Shown here piece after piece: positions 24,159 to 32,889 of a stretch of DNA of 64,000 bases (the stretch's first letter is position 1; each line of letters starts with the position of its first letter). The stretch comes from 66-474 sp035281745. Its GTDB lineage: Bacteria > Pseudomonadota > Gammaproteobacteria > Xanthomonadales > Rhodanobacteraceae. Both the position numbers and the translations under genes were made by a program. The notes below the pieces were generated by a model. The model was given only the letters and a program-made list of their open reading frames with translations. It was not told where the DNA came from and ran no database searches. Location: the NCBI GenBank assembly GCA_035281745.1, contig DATEDI010000039.1:1-64000 (forward strand). The letters run 5' to 3'.

Positions 24159-24629
24159 ATGTACAAATCAGCCACAAAAGGAAAGGTCATGAGATTGTCG
24201 CTGGTGGTGGCCTCAATGGCTGTGGCATTCGCGGCGGGTTGGTTGGTTGCGAGAATCGGAGACGTGGGCAAGCAGAGTCTCGGCGAAATTACCGCGAATC
24301 GGTGGATAGACCACCTCGGGATGCTGGTCGACAACGTACGTCATCTTGCGCCTGTCGATCGGGAAACAACGCAGTCGGTCATCCGACAAGGTCTGGAAAG
24401 CGACAGTGCGACGCTTGCGCAGCTCTACGACGGCATGTCGCCTCATCTCAAGGAGAGACTAGTGTTTTATATTCCCTTGGCCCGCGCAATCGCGGCAGCG
24501 CAACCGGCGACAGCTTTCGGACTTCACGACAGGCATGCACTGTTGATCTTTGCCGATTGCATGCAGAAGGTACAGTCACAGGGAGGATCGGTCCGGGAGT
24601 GCTTTGAGCGTCGCAGGACTGAGAAATGA
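24159..24629 (+). CDS. Hypothetical single-pass membrane protein
   Basis: The 156-residue product starts MYKSATKGKVMRLSLVVASM, with GGGGAG 8 bp upstream. One N-terminal helix (SLVVASMAVAFAAGWLVARI) acts as anchor or uncleaved signal, followed by a periplasmic helical domain with two cysteines (FADCMQ, VRECFE). Codon use is less GC-biased than the neighbours. No known family recognised. Confidence 0.65.
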   Translation: MYKSATKGKVMRLSLVVASMAVAFAAGWLVARIGDVGKQSLGEITANRWIDHLGMLVDNVRHLAPVDRETTQSVIRQGLESDSATLAQLYDGMSPHLKERLVFYIPLARAIAAAQPATAFGLHDRHALLIFADCMQKVQSQGGSVRECFERRRTEK

Positions 24630-24693
24630 ATCCGCACCGCCCTTGCGAAAATCGTGCGGCAATTTCAAGTCGACGCATGCAAGTCCAAGGGCT

Positions 24694-25770
24694 TTAGCCA
24701 TTCGTCGGGGCAGCAACGCCGTGCGTGTGCACAGCATCCACCAGCACCGCGACGTGTTCGGGATCGACATCCGGCGTGATGCCGTGGCCCAGATTGAAGA
24801 CGTGGCCGGGATGCGGTCCGAAGTCGTCGAGCACGCGGCGCACTTCGCGCCTGATCACGTCGGGCGAAGCGAGCAGGGTTGCCGGATCGAGGTTGCCCTG
24901 CAGCGCGACGCGATCGCCGACGCGGCGGCGCGCTTCGTCCAGCGTGAGGGTCCAGTCCACGCCCAGCGCCGCACAGTCGGTGTCGGCAAGGACTTCGAGG
25001 CTGGCGTTCGCGCCCTTGGAAAACAGGATCAGCGGCACGTCGCGCGCGCGCGCGTCATCGCGCAGCAGCGAAGCGATCCGTGCAAGATAACGCGCCGAAA
25101 ATTCCTCGAACATCGCGGGCGCCAGCATCCCGCCCCAACTGTCGAACACCATCAGCGCCTGCGCGCCGGCGGCCGCTTGCGCCGACACATACGCGGCCAC
25201 TGCACGCGCGTTCACGTCCAGCAGCGCGTGCATCGCGGCGGGTTCGTTCAGCGCGAACGCTTTCACCCGCGCGAAATCGCGCGAGCCCTCGCCTTCGATC
25301 ATGTAGCACGCCAGCGTCCACGGGCTGCCGGCGAAACCGATCAGCGGCACGCGGCCACGCAATTCGCTGCGCACCAGCCGCACCGTATCCGTCACGTAGC
25401 GGAGGGATTGCTCCGGGTCGGGCACGCCGAGTTTCGCGATGTCGGCGGTGCTTCGCAGCGGGCGATGGAACTTCGGGCCTTCGCCTTCGACGAAATGCAG
25501 GCCCAAGCCCATCGCGTCGGGCACGGTGAGGATGTCGGAGAACAGGATCGCCGCGTCCAGTGCAAATCGTTCGATCGGCTGCAAAGTGACTTCGCAGGCG
25601 AGATCCGGCGTCTGCGCCAGCGCCAGGAAACTGCCGGCGCGTTCGCGGGTGGCGCGGTATTCGGGCAGATAGCGGCCGGCCTGCCGCATGATCCAGATGG
25701 GCGTCGCATCGACGGGTTGGCGGCGCAGCGCGCGCAGGAACCGATTGCTGCGGTCGGACGTTTCAGCCAT
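24694..25770 (-). CDS. hemE: Uroporphyrinogen decarboxylase
   Basis: The 358-residue enzyme carries the two family signatures, PIWIMRQAGRYLPEYR and GFAGSPWTLACYMIEG, and the C-terminal HPGHVFNLGHGITPDVDP. It removes four carboxyl groups from uroporphyrinogen III to give coproporphyrinogen III in haem synthesis, in the cytoplasm. Its start overlaps the end of the WGR gene by 8 bp, so translation is coupled. Confidence 0.96.
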   Translation of the reverse strand: MAETSDRSNRFLRALRRQPVDATPIWIMRQAGRYLPEYRATRERAGSFLALAQTPDLACEVTLQPIERFALDAAILFSDILTVPDAMGLGLHFVEGEGPKFHRPLRSTADIAKLGVPDPEQSLRYVTDTVRLVRSELRGRVPLIGFAGSPWTLACYMIEGEGSRDFARVKAFALNEPAAMHALLDVNARAVAAYVSAQAAAGAQALMVFDSWGGMLAPAMFEEFSARYLARIASLLRDDARARDVPLILFSKGANASLEVLADTDCAALGVDWTLTLDEARRRVGDRVALQGNLDPATLLASPDVIRREVRRVLDDFGPHPGHVFNLGHGITPDVDPEHVAVLVDAVHTHGVAAPTNG

Positions 25771-26020
25771 GCGAGTTGTCGATGCCTTGTGTGATCATCA
25801 CCTTGAAGCCGCGCTTCAATTGCGCATCGCGGGCCTGCTCGAACGCGCTCAGCGCGGCATCGCGATCCAGGTACACCTCTCGCTTCAGCGTCGCGCGTCC
25901 GCCCTCGGTGCCTGATTCCCGGTACAGCGTCCAGCCGCCAAGCAGATCCTGCTCCAGCGCGATGCGGCAGTAACGCGGCGCGACGCCGCTGCCGGGCGGG
26001 GTTTGCATGTAGAGGTGCAT
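25763..26020 (-). CDS. WGR-domain protein
   Basis: This 85-residue protein is a single WGR domain: RIALEQDLLGGWTLYRESG, GGRATLKREVYLDRDAAL and RDAQLKRGFKVM. WGR domains bind nucleic acid or proteins in PARP-type enzymes; small bacterial stand-alone versions have no proven role. The start MHLYMQTPPG is chosen because the upstream frame comes from a repeat. It overlaps hemE and follows aroB on the same strand. Confidence 0.8.
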   Translation of the reverse strand: MHLYMQTPPGSGVAPRYCRIALEQDLLGGWTLYRESGTEGGRATLKREVYLDRDAALSAFEQARDAQLKRGFKVMITQGIDNSHG

Positions 26021-26071
26021 GAAGACCCAACGAACTCGGGGAACGCGCATTGTAACGAGTGGCGGGGACGA

Positions 26072-26177
26072 GGGACGAGGGTCGGGGACGACGCGCGCCT
26101 GGTCCCGCAGGCGCAAGCACGCCACGGCAGTTCGTGGCGGACGTTTCGAAGCAGCCTCGCTACTCGACCCTCGTCCC
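26072..26177. repeat. Small element with 13-bp inverted ends, overlapping the aroB 3' end
   Basis: GGGACGAGGGTCG (26072-26084) is exactly inverted as CGACCCTCGTCCC (26165-26177). The right arm encodes the last codons of aroB and its stop. Simple GGGACGAG-type repeats extend the left arm. It looks like a miniature inverted-repeat insertion. Confidence 0.65.
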
Positions 26178-27260
26178 TTCAAGCACACTTGTTACCGCCG
26201 CCTCGTCCGCGCCTTCCGCAATCTCCGCGCGCCCGATGCCGCGCCACAGGATCAGGCGCAATGCGCCGGCACGATTTTTCTTGTCCAGCCGCATGCGCGC
26301 AAGCAGGTTGTCCACTGCGATGCCGGACGGAATCGCGGTTGGCAGATCCAGGCATTCCAGCAACGCGCGCAGCCGTTCGGAATCGCCTGCATCCGCCATG
26401 CCGAACTGTGCCGACAGCCGCGCGGCGACAACCATCCCTATCGCGACGGCTTCGCCGTGCAGCAGCGAGCCGTAGCCCGCCTCGGTTTCCAGCGCATGAC
26501 CGAAGCTGTGGCCGAAGTTGAGCAATGCGCGCTCGCCGGTTTCGCGCTCGTCGCGTTCCACCACGTCGGCCTTGAAACGGCAGCAGCGCGCGATGGCGTG
26601 CGTCAGCGCGTCCATGTCGCGCGCCAGCAATGCATTGGCATGCGCTTCCAGCCAGCCGAAGAAATCCGCATCGCCGATGCACGCGGTCTTGACCACTTCG
26701 GCAAGCCCTGCGCGCAATTCGCGATCGGGCAGCGTCGCCAGCGTGGCGAGATCGGCGATCACCGCGCGCGGCTGGTGGAACGCACCGATCAGGTTCTTGC
26801 CGGCCGCGTGATCGACGCCGGTCTTGCCGCCCACCGAAGAGTCCACCATCGCCAGCAATGTGGTCGGGAACTGCACGAAGTCGACCCCGCGCATCCAGCA
26901 CGCGGCAGCGAAACCCGCGATGTCGCCGATCACGCCGCCGCCGAGCGCGAGCACGCAGGCGTCGCGGGTGGCGCCCAGTTGCGCGAGCGCGTCGAGTATC
27001 TTCGAGACGGCGTCGAGATTCTTGTGGGCCTCGCCCGCGGGCAGGACCAGCGTTCCGCATTGCACTTGCGCGCCAGGTGCGCGTGCGAGCGCATCGCGCA
27101 ATCGCTGCGCATACAGCGGAGCGACGTTGTTGTCGCTGACGATCAGCGCATGGGCGCCGCGGATCGCGTCGCGCCAGTTTTTTGCGTCATCGAGGAAATC
27201 GTTGCCGATGTGGATCGGATAACGGCGTGCCGACAATCCGACTTCAAGGGTGGCGGTCAT
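26160..27260 (-). CDS. aroB: 3-Dehydroquinate synthase
   Basis: The 366-residue enzyme has the NAD-binding block GGGVIGDIAGFAAACWMRGV, the PTTLLAMVDSSVGGKTGVDH segment and the zinc ligand region FGHSFGHALE. It cyclises DAHP to 3-dehydroquinate, step two of the shikimate pathway. Its ATG overlaps the aroK stop by 4 bp (ATGA), so the pair is translationally coupled. The C-terminal residues lie within a small inverted-repeat element. Confidence 0.96.
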   Translation of the reverse strand: MTATLEVGLSARRYPIHIGNDFLDDAKNWRDAIRGAHALIVSDNNVAPLYAQRLRDALARAPGAQVQCGTLVLPAGEAHKNLDAVSKILDALAQLGATRDACVLALGGGVIGDIAGFAAACWMRGVDFVQFPTTLLAMVDSSVGGKTGVDHAAGKNLIGAFHQPRAVIADLATLATLPDRELRAGLAEVVKTACIGDADFFGWLEAHANALLARDMDALTHAIARCCRFKADVVERDERETGERALLNFGHSFGHALETEAGYGSLLHGEAVAIGMVVAARLSAQFGMADAGDSERLRALLECLDLPTAIPSGIAVDNLLARMRLDKKNRAGALRLILWRGIGRAEIAEGADEAAVTSVLEGTRVE

Positions 27261-27808
27261 GCCGTGGCCCTGGTCGTCGGTGCACGCTGCCAATGTCGTT
27301 CCAGCAACGAAGCGATGCGCGCCGCGGCGTGCTGGCAGGATTCATCGGTACTGCCGACCGCGAGGTCGGCGAGCTCACGGTAGACCGGGTCGCGAACGCG
27401 CGCCAGTTGTTCCAGTCGCTCGCGCCGGTCCGGGGTGTCGAGCAGCGGGCGCTGGCGATCGCGGACGAGGCGTTGCAATTGCTGCTCGACCGAGGTCTGC
27501 AGCCACACCATGAAGCCGCGCTCGCGCAGCAGCACGCGATTTCCGGGCACCAGCACCGCACCGCCACCGGTGGCGAGCAGGATGCCGTTCTGGTTGGACA
27601 GCTCGGCCAGAAGATCGGATTCGCGGCGGCGGAACCCCGCCTCGCCCTCGATCTCGAAGATCGTCGCCACGCTTGCGCCCGTGCGTTCCTCGACCGCGGC
27701 ATCGAGATCGATGCATGGCATGTCGAAATGCTCGGCCAGCCGGCGCCCGATGCTGGACTTGCCGGCGCCCATCGGGCCGATCAGGAACAGGTTGGGCGAA
27801 GGGTTCAT
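27257..27808 (-). CDS. aroK: Shikimate kinase
   Basis: This P-loop kinase of 183 residues has Walker A in LIGPMGAGKSSIGRRLA, substrate motif DLDAAVEERTG, FRRRES, and the ATGGGAVL loop; the lid holds RDRQRPLLD. It phosphorylates shikimate. It is the first gene of the aroK-aroB pair, with the gap to ilvE only 10 bp downstream of the ilvE-side stop on the same strand. Confidence 0.96.
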   Translation of the reverse strand: MNPSPNLFLIGPMGAGKSSIGRRLAEHFDMPCIDLDAAVEERTGASVATIFEIEGEAGFRRRESDLLAELSNQNGILLATGGGAVLVPGNRVLLRERGFMVWLQTSVEQQLQRLVRDRQRPLLDTPDRRERLEQLARVRDPVYRELADLAVGSTDESCQHAAARIASLLERHWQRAPTTRATA

Positions 27809-27818
27809 CTACCGGACA

Positions 27819-28739
27819 TTACAACCTTTCCAGCCAATTCCACTTGTCTTCCGTGCGCCCGTCGAACAATCCGAAGAAAAGGTCCTGGATCTTGCGCGTC
27901 ACCGGGCCGCCTTCGCCGCTGCCGACCTGCTTGCCGTCCACCGAGCGGATCGGTGTGACCTCGGCGGCGGTGCCGCACATGAAGATTTCGTCGGCGAGGT
28001 ACAGGTATTCGCGCGGCAGGTCACGCTCGACCACGGAGATGCCGTTGTCGCGCGCCAGCGTGATGATCGAGTCGCGGGTGATGCCGTTCAAGAGCGCGGC
28101 GCTGACGGGCGCGGTGTGCAGCGCGCCATCGAACACCAGGAACACGTTTTCGCCCGCGCCTTCGCTCAGGAGTCCGGTGGATGCGAGCGCGATGCCTTCG
28201 CCGAAGCCGCGCTGGCGCGCTTCGCGCGCTATCAGTTGACCGGAAAGATAGTTGCCGGCTGCCTTGGCGCCGGCCGGGATGGTGTTGGGCGCAAAGCGCT
28301 GCCAGCTCGACACGCAGGCGGTAATGCCGTTCTTCAGCGCTTCGGGGCCGAGGTACGGGCCCATCGGCCAGCCGGCGATCGTGATCTGCACCGGCGTGTC
28401 GGCGGAAATACCGAACCCGCCGAGCCCGCGGAACGCGCACGGGCGGAGATAGGCCTGCTCGAAACCGTTTTTCTTCAACACCTCGTGGCAGGCCGCGGTG
28501 ACCTCATCGATCGTGAAAGGCATTGGCATGTCGTAGATGCGCGCCGAGCTGTACAGGCGCTTCATGTGTGCCGCCAGCCGGAAGATCGCGCCGCCCTTCG
28601 GGGTTTTGTAGCAGCGGATGCCTTCGAATATCGCCGAGCCGTATTGCAGGCTGTGTGACATCACGTGCACGGTGGCGTCTGCCCACGGCACGATCTTGCC
28701 GTTGTGCCACACCCACTCGGGATACTTCTGTTCGGCCAT
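27819..28739 (-). CDS. ilvE: Branched-chain amino acid aminotransferase
   Basis: The fold-type IV PLP enzyme has 306 residues, starting MAEQKYPEWVWHNGKIV. Motifs include SHSLQYGSAIFEGIRCY, the PLP-lysine region PAGAKAAGNYL and the EGAGENVFLV and MCGTAAEVTPI segments. It interconverts Val, Leu and Ile with their 2-oxo acids. It lies upstream of aroK-aroB on the same strand, with a 10-bp gap, so the three may share a transcript. Confidence 0.95.
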   Translation of the reverse strand: MAEQKYPEWVWHNGKIVPWADATVHVMSHSLQYGSAIFEGIRCYKTPKGGAIFRLAAHMKRLYSSARIYDMPMPFTIDEVTAACHEVLKKNGFEQAYLRPCAFRGLGGFGISADTPVQITIAGWPMGPYLGPEALKNGITACVSSWQRFAPNTIPAGAKAAGNYLSGQLIAREARQRGFGEGIALASTGLLSEGAGENVFLVFDGALHTAPVSAALLNGITRDSIITLARDNGISVVERDLPREYLYLADEIFMCGTAAEVTPIRSVDGKQVGSGEGGPVTRKIQDLFFGLFDGRTEDKWNWLERL

Positions 28740-28820
28740 GTCGCGGCTCCGCGGAAAAACCGAATGATAACGGGGTCGCGCGGATTGGAGACCGTCACGT
28801 AGTTGTCTGAGCCGCTGTTG

Positions 28821-28852
28821 TGGAAAATCAGGGCAGGAAGCCCGTTCCGGTG
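28821..28852 (+). repeat. Dispersed repeat, copy C
   Basis: TGGAAAATCAGGGCAGGAAG then CCCGTTCCGG closely matches copy B (12711-12740). Here it lies between xerD and ilvE. On the reverse strand both copies would read PERASCPDF if translated, which is only a marker of the repeat, not a gene. Confidence 0.62.
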
Positions 28853-28922
28853 ATTCCGCAGCCGAAGAGGTTGGATTTATCGAATTCTGTGTCGAGGCAG
28901 CGATCAGGGATGATCGCAAAGA

Positions 28923-29846
28923 CTAAGCCCGCGGATGATGCTGCGAATGCAACCGTTTCAAGCCTTCCCGCGCGACCATCGTGTAAATCTGCGTGGTGGA
29001 AAGATTGCTGTGGCCCAGCAGCATCTGCAGCACGCGCAGATCGGCGCCATGGTTCAGCAGATGCGTCGCGAACGAATGCCGCAATACGTGCGGTGAAATG
29101 CGTTTGGCCGCAATGCCGGCGGCGAGCGCATGTTTCTTCACGAGCGTCCATGCCATCTGCCTGGTCATGCCGGCGGCGCGGTTGGACAAAAACAACGCGG
29201 GCGTTTCGCGGCCTTTCGCCAGCGCTGGGCGCGCGTCGCGCAGATACCGCGTCAACCAGTCCATGCAGGTCTCGCCGATCGGCACCAGCCGTTCCTTGCC
29301 GCCCTTGCCGGTGACGCGCAGCACGCCCTGGCGCAGGTTCAAACCCGACAAGGGCAAGGTCACCAGTTCGCTGACGCGCAGGCCGCAGGCATACATCAAT
29401 TCCAGCATCGCGCGATCGCGCAGGCCGATCGGCGTGTCGGTTTTCGGCGCTTCCAGCAACCCTTCGATCTCGCGCTCCGCCAGCGCCTTGGGCAGCGTGC
29501 GTGGCAGCTTGGGCGTGTCGAGCAGCAGGGTCGGATCTTCGAAGGAAACATCGCGTCGCACCTGTTCGCCGTAGAAACGCCGCAGCGCCGTCAACTCGCG
29601 TGCGTTGGTCCGCGCGCCGATGCCGGCCCTGTTGCGCGCCGCGAGGTAAAGGAACAGGTCTTCGCGGGTCGCGCGCAGCAGTCCGCGCGCGTGTTCGGCC
29701 AGCCATGTCGCGCAACGTTCCAGATCGCCCCGATAATCGGTGAGCGTCAGGTCGGCCAGGCCGTCACGCGACCACACGCCTTCGAGGAATGCGTCGATCG
29801 CGGCACGGTCACGCGGGTCGATGTTGATGGGTGAATCGGGCATCAT
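28923..29846 (-). CDS. xerD: Site-specific tyrosine recombinase XerD
   Basis: The 307-residue protein has an N-terminal SAM-like core-binding domain and a catalytic domain with the full tyrosine-recombinase set: Arg in ACGLRVSEL, Lys in GKGGKERLVP, His/Arg in HVLRHSFATHLL, His in LGHSNLSTTQIYT and the nucleophile Tyr. The ending LKRLHSQHHPRA is typical of XerD and not of integron integrases, which carry an extra inserted helix. It works with XerC at dif to resolve chromosome dimers. Confidence 0.94.
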   Translation of the reverse strand: MMPDSPINIDPRDRAAIDAFLEGVWSRDGLADLTLTDYRGDLERCATWLAEHARGLLRATREDLFLYLAARNRAGIGARTNARELTALRRFYGEQVRRDVSFEDPTLLLDTPKLPRTLPKALAEREIEGLLEAPKTDTPIGLRDRAMLELMYACGLRVSELVTLPLSGLNLRQGVLRVTGKGGKERLVPIGETCMDWLTRYLRDARPALAKGRETPALFLSNRAAGMTRQMAWTLVKKHALAAGIAAKRISPHVLRHSFATHLLNHGADLRVLQMLLGHSNLSTTQIYTMVAREGLKRLHSQHHPRA

Positions 29847-29885
29847 GCGATGCTGGCGCGCACACCCATCCGCCGCAAGCCCGAT

Positions 29886-30332
29886 ATGTCATCGACCTCC
29901 GCATCCGACGCCGCAAAACCAGCCCCGCTGTGGCGGCGTTTCACCAGCATGATTTACGACCTGTTTCCGTTGGTCGGGTTGTGGATCGTCGCTGCCGCGC
30001 TGTGGGTGCTGGCGTTCCATGACGTCTACGATCCGCGACATCCGCAGCCGACCTTGCGCGTGCTGCTCGGCGTCTGGCTGCTGGTCGTCGCCGGCGCGTA
30101 TTTCGTGGTGTCTTGGACGCGCGTGGGCGCCACCATCGGGATGCGCGCCTGGAAGTTGAAACTCGTGCGCGACGACGATACGCGAATGGGTGCGCGTACA
30201 GCGATGGTCCGATACGTGCTGGCGCTGCTATCGCTGGCAGCGCTTGGATGCGGATTCTGGTACGCATGGTTCGATGCCGAGGGGCGCGCGTGGCACGACC
30301 GCGTGTGCCGGACGCGCATGACACGCCTTTGA
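29886..30332 (+). CDS. RDD-family membrane protein
   Basis: This small inner-membrane protein (148 residues from MSSTSASDAAK; an ATG at 29850 is also in frame) has the RDD signature around WRRFTSMIYDLFPLVGLWIV and the later GATIGMRAWKLKLV and WHDRVCRTRM blocks. Three to four helices are visible. RDD proteins are poorly defined; some are linked to ion exchange. It is divergent from xerD, as in many gammaproteobacteria. Confidence 0.84.
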   Translation: MSSTSASDAAKPAPLWRRFTSMIYDLFPLVGLWIVAAALWVLAFHDVYDPRHPQPTLRVLLGVWLLVVAGAYFVVSWTRVGATIGMRAWKLKLVRDDDTRMGARTAMVRYVLALLSLAALGCGFWYAWFDAEGRAWHDRVCRTRMTRL

Positions 30333-30385
30333 TGCTTCGCCCGTTGCACCGCCTGGCTGCTCGTTCTTCCATGGGTTGGGCTGAC

Positions 30386-30475
30386 CGGGCTTCATCCGGG
30401 AAGCCCGACGTTGGGCTTCGCTACGCTCAGCGCCAACCTACGCAAGCGACGCTCAGCGCCAACCTGCGCAGCAGC
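30386..30475. repeat. Dispersed hairpin repeat and possible bidirectional terminator
   Basis: CGGGCTTC (30386-30393) pairs with GAAGCCCG (30400-30407), and the alternative GAAGCCC-GACGTT-GGGCTTC (30400-30419) overlaps it. It is followed by two copies of the CGCTCAGCGCCAACCT motif. It lies between convergent RDD and lptG genes, where either hairpin could stop transcription. Confidence 0.6.
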
Positions 30476-30492
30476 ACGCCGCAGACAGCCCG

Positions 30493-31602
30493 TCACGCGC
30501 GCCGGTAATACCAAACCGAAATCGCCAGCAGCAGCAATGCCGGAACCAGGTTCACGATGAACGGCGGTGCGCCGAACACGGTGCCGGTGCTGATGACGGC
30601 GCGCTGGAGGAAATACCACGCAATCGCGACAATCACGCCTAGGAACAACCGCTTGCCGAGGCCGCCGGAGCGCAGCGTGCCGAACGCAAACGGCAGCGCG
30701 GCCAGCACCAGCAGCAACGTGTTGATGGGGTAGAACGCGCGCGTCCAGTACGCGTTCAAGTACACGCTCGGGTTCTGGCGGTTGGCGCGCAGGTAATCGA
30801 TGTTGCGCGAAAGATCGCGCAACGAGAGGTACTCGGGATGCACGACCGATGCTTCCAGCACCTCGGGGTCGAGCGATGTACTCCACGCCTGGCTTGCATG
30901 CGTCGTACTCACGGCACCCGACGGCGACACCTGGGTATCGCGCACGTCGTGCAGGGTCCACGCCTTGCCTTCCTGCGTCGCGAGCTTGGCGTGGCGGAAC
31001 GACGTCAACTCGCCGGCATCGTCGAAACCGAAGATGCGCACGTCCGCCAGTTCCACCTGCGGCTGCCCATGCACGAGATGGGCGAGCGCGGCCTTGGCGT
31101 TGACGATGTCGTTGCCGTCGCGTTCCCACAGGCCGCTGGCCTGGTGGGTCAGGCTGCCCGCGGTGCGTTGCATCTGGATGGCCTGCGCGCGCTGCTCTCC
31201 GGCAGGCGCCACGGTTTCGCCGAGGATGAACACGCCGACCAGCAGCAGCACGACCAGCCCCGTCACCGACGCGCTGATCCGCAGCTTGGACATGCCCGCG
31301 GCGCGCAGGGCAGTGAGTTCATTGGAGGTCGCCAGCGCGCCGATGCCGATCAGCCCGCCGATCAGAGCGGCAAACACGAACCACTGGTAGGCGCGTCGCG
31401 GCACGGTAAGCAGGATGTAGGCCACCGCCTTGCCGAGCGAATAGCCGTTGTGGCCGATGCTGCCGATCTGGCCCGCGAACTGGATGAAGGTATCGAGTCC
31501 GGTCAATACCAGCCAGGTCAGCAGCAGCCCGCCCAGCACGGTGCTCGCGATCAGCACGTCGGCACGCTTGGCGCGCACGCGTTGCCATAGCGCGCCGATC
31601 AC
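30493..31602 (-). CDS. lptG: LPS export ABC transporter permease LptG
   Basis: This 369-residue permease of the YjgP/YjgQ family has two helices at each end of the N-terminal and C-terminal parts and a large periplasmic domain between. GALATSNELTALRAAGMSKL is the coupling-helix region. GTG 31602 overlaps the lptF stop (GTGA). With LptF and LptB it extracts LPS from the inner membrane and passes it to LptC-A-D. Confidence 0.93.
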   Translation of the reverse strand: MIGALWQRVRAKRADVLIASTVLGGLLLTWLVLTGLDTFIQFAGQIGSIGHNGYSLGKAVAYILLTVPRRAYQWFVFAALIGGLIGIGALATSNELTALRAAGMSKLRISASVTGLVVLLLVGVFILGETVAPAGEQRAQAIQMQRTAGSLTHQASGLWERDGNDIVNAKAALAHLVHGQPQVELADVRIFGFDDAGELTSFRHAKLATQEGKAWTLHDVRDTQVSPSGAVSTTHASQAWSTSLDPEVLEASVVHPEYLSLRDLSRNIDYLRANRQNPSVYLNAYWTRAFYPINTLLLVLAALPFAFGTLRSGGLGKRLFLGVIVAIAWYFLQRAVISTGTVFGAPPFIVNLVPALLLLAISVWYYRRA

Positions 31603-32720
31603 GCACGCGCTCCCATGGTGGCGCGCGGCCTGCGGGGTGCGTACTGCCTTGCGAACACCCACGCCGCGCCGATGAAGACCGGAATGAGCACCCACCACAT
31701 GCCGACGGGTGCGGGCAGCTTGCCGCTGGCGATGAACATGCGTGCCAGCGTCGTCAGGTTCACGATGATGAGGTACGCGAGCACCGCGACCAGGATGCGC
31801 CCCACCGGCGACGAACGCGGCGCCTGCCGCGCCATCGGCAGCGCCAGCATCGCCAGCACCAGCGGCCCGAACGGGATGGCAAGGCGCCATTGCAACTCGG
31901 CGCGTGCGTCGAGATTGGCGTCGCCGATCAGCGATGCGGTGGTGCGAAGGCTTTCGGGATCGCTCTGGTCGTCATCATCGGCCGGCGCCGACAGCGCGAT
32001 GTCGTTGCGCTGGAATTGCATCAGCCGCCAGTTGTCGTGGTCCAGCCGGATGTCGTAGCGATGTCCGTCGTGCAGCGCGATGAAGCGGTTGTCTTCCTGG
32101 CCTTCGTGGAACAGGTCGCCGTGGTCGGCGGTGATCACGCTGATACTGACCGTACCGTCCTTCTCGGCGCGTTCGCTTTCGACGAACAGCTTGCCGAGCC
32201 GGGTGCCGTCCGGGCTCACCGTGTTGGCAAACAGCGTGCCGCCGCGCCCTGCGAGGCTGGTGAAGCGGCCGGCTTCCAGTCCCGCGGCGATCACCGAGCG
32301 ATTGGCCTGTTCCACTTCCGCGTTCGACGTGCGCGCCGCCAGCGGCCCCAGCCACAACGCCACCAACGCCACGATGCAACCCGCACCGATCGCGAAAATC
32401 GCGGCCGGCTTCAGCAACCCGTTCGCCCCGAACCCCGACGCCGACAACACGTGCATCTCGCTGTCGCGATACATGCGGCCCAGCGCCAGCAGCATCCCGA
32501 GGAACATCCCCATCGGCAGCAACGCCTGCAGGGTATTGACGAGATTCAATCCAAGCACCGTGAACATCACGCCGCCCGGAAGCCTTCCGGTCGCGACCTT
32601 GTTCGCCACGTCCGCGAACGTGCTGCCGGTGAAGATCACCAGCAGCACCACCACCGCGGCAAGACTGCCGAACAGGAATTCGCGCAGGATGTAGCGATCG
32701 AGAATCGAGAGACGCGGCAT
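31599..32720 (-). CDS. lptF: LPS export ABC transporter permease LptF
   Basis: This 373-residue permease starts MPRLSILDRYILREFLFG. It contains FTGSTFADVANKVATG and the coupling region ALGRMYRDSEMHVLSASGFG, all typical of LptF. Three helices lie on each side of a periplasmic beta domain. It overlaps lptG by 4 bp. The divergent placement against pepA is the standard gammaproteobacterial layout. Confidence 0.94.
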   Translation of the reverse strand: MPRLSILDRYILREFLFGSLAAVVVLLVIFTGSTFADVANKVATGRLPGGVMFTVLGLNLVNTLQALLPMGMFLGMLLALGRMYRDSEMHVLSASGFGANGLLKPAAIFAIGAGCIVALVALWLGPLAARTSNAEVEQANRSVIAAGLEAGRFTSLAGRGGTLFANTVSPDGTRLGKLFVESERAEKDGTVSISVITADHGDLFHEGQEDNRFIALHDGHRYDIRLDHDNWRLMQFQRNDIALSAPADDDDQSDPESLRTTASLIGDANLDARAELQWRLAIPFGPLVLAMLALPMARQAPRSSPVGRILVAVLAYLIIVNLTTLARMFIASGKLPAPVGMWWVLIPVFIGAAWVFARQYAPRRPRATMGARA

Positions 32721-32889
32721 CGGCTAGACTGGTTTGCTTTGCGAACGGGAAACCTCTGGACAACCTGCTGCGTCCGGCCGCTGCGCGCGGGCGTCACGCA
32801 CCCTGCCTTCGCTTGCGAGGGCTGTTCGAAGGTTTCGCCAGTGTAGTGGCGGTCGCGCGCCGACCCGATGTTTTCAAGGAGCGTTTGTG

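Noticed and set aside
26019..27383. 454-residue plus-strand open frame
   Set aside because: Antisense shadow of aroB, which is unmistakable on the minus strand.
28923..29846. Integron integrase
   Set aside because: The protein has the XerD-type ending and no inserted integron-specific helix, and it lies 25 kb from the cassette array.
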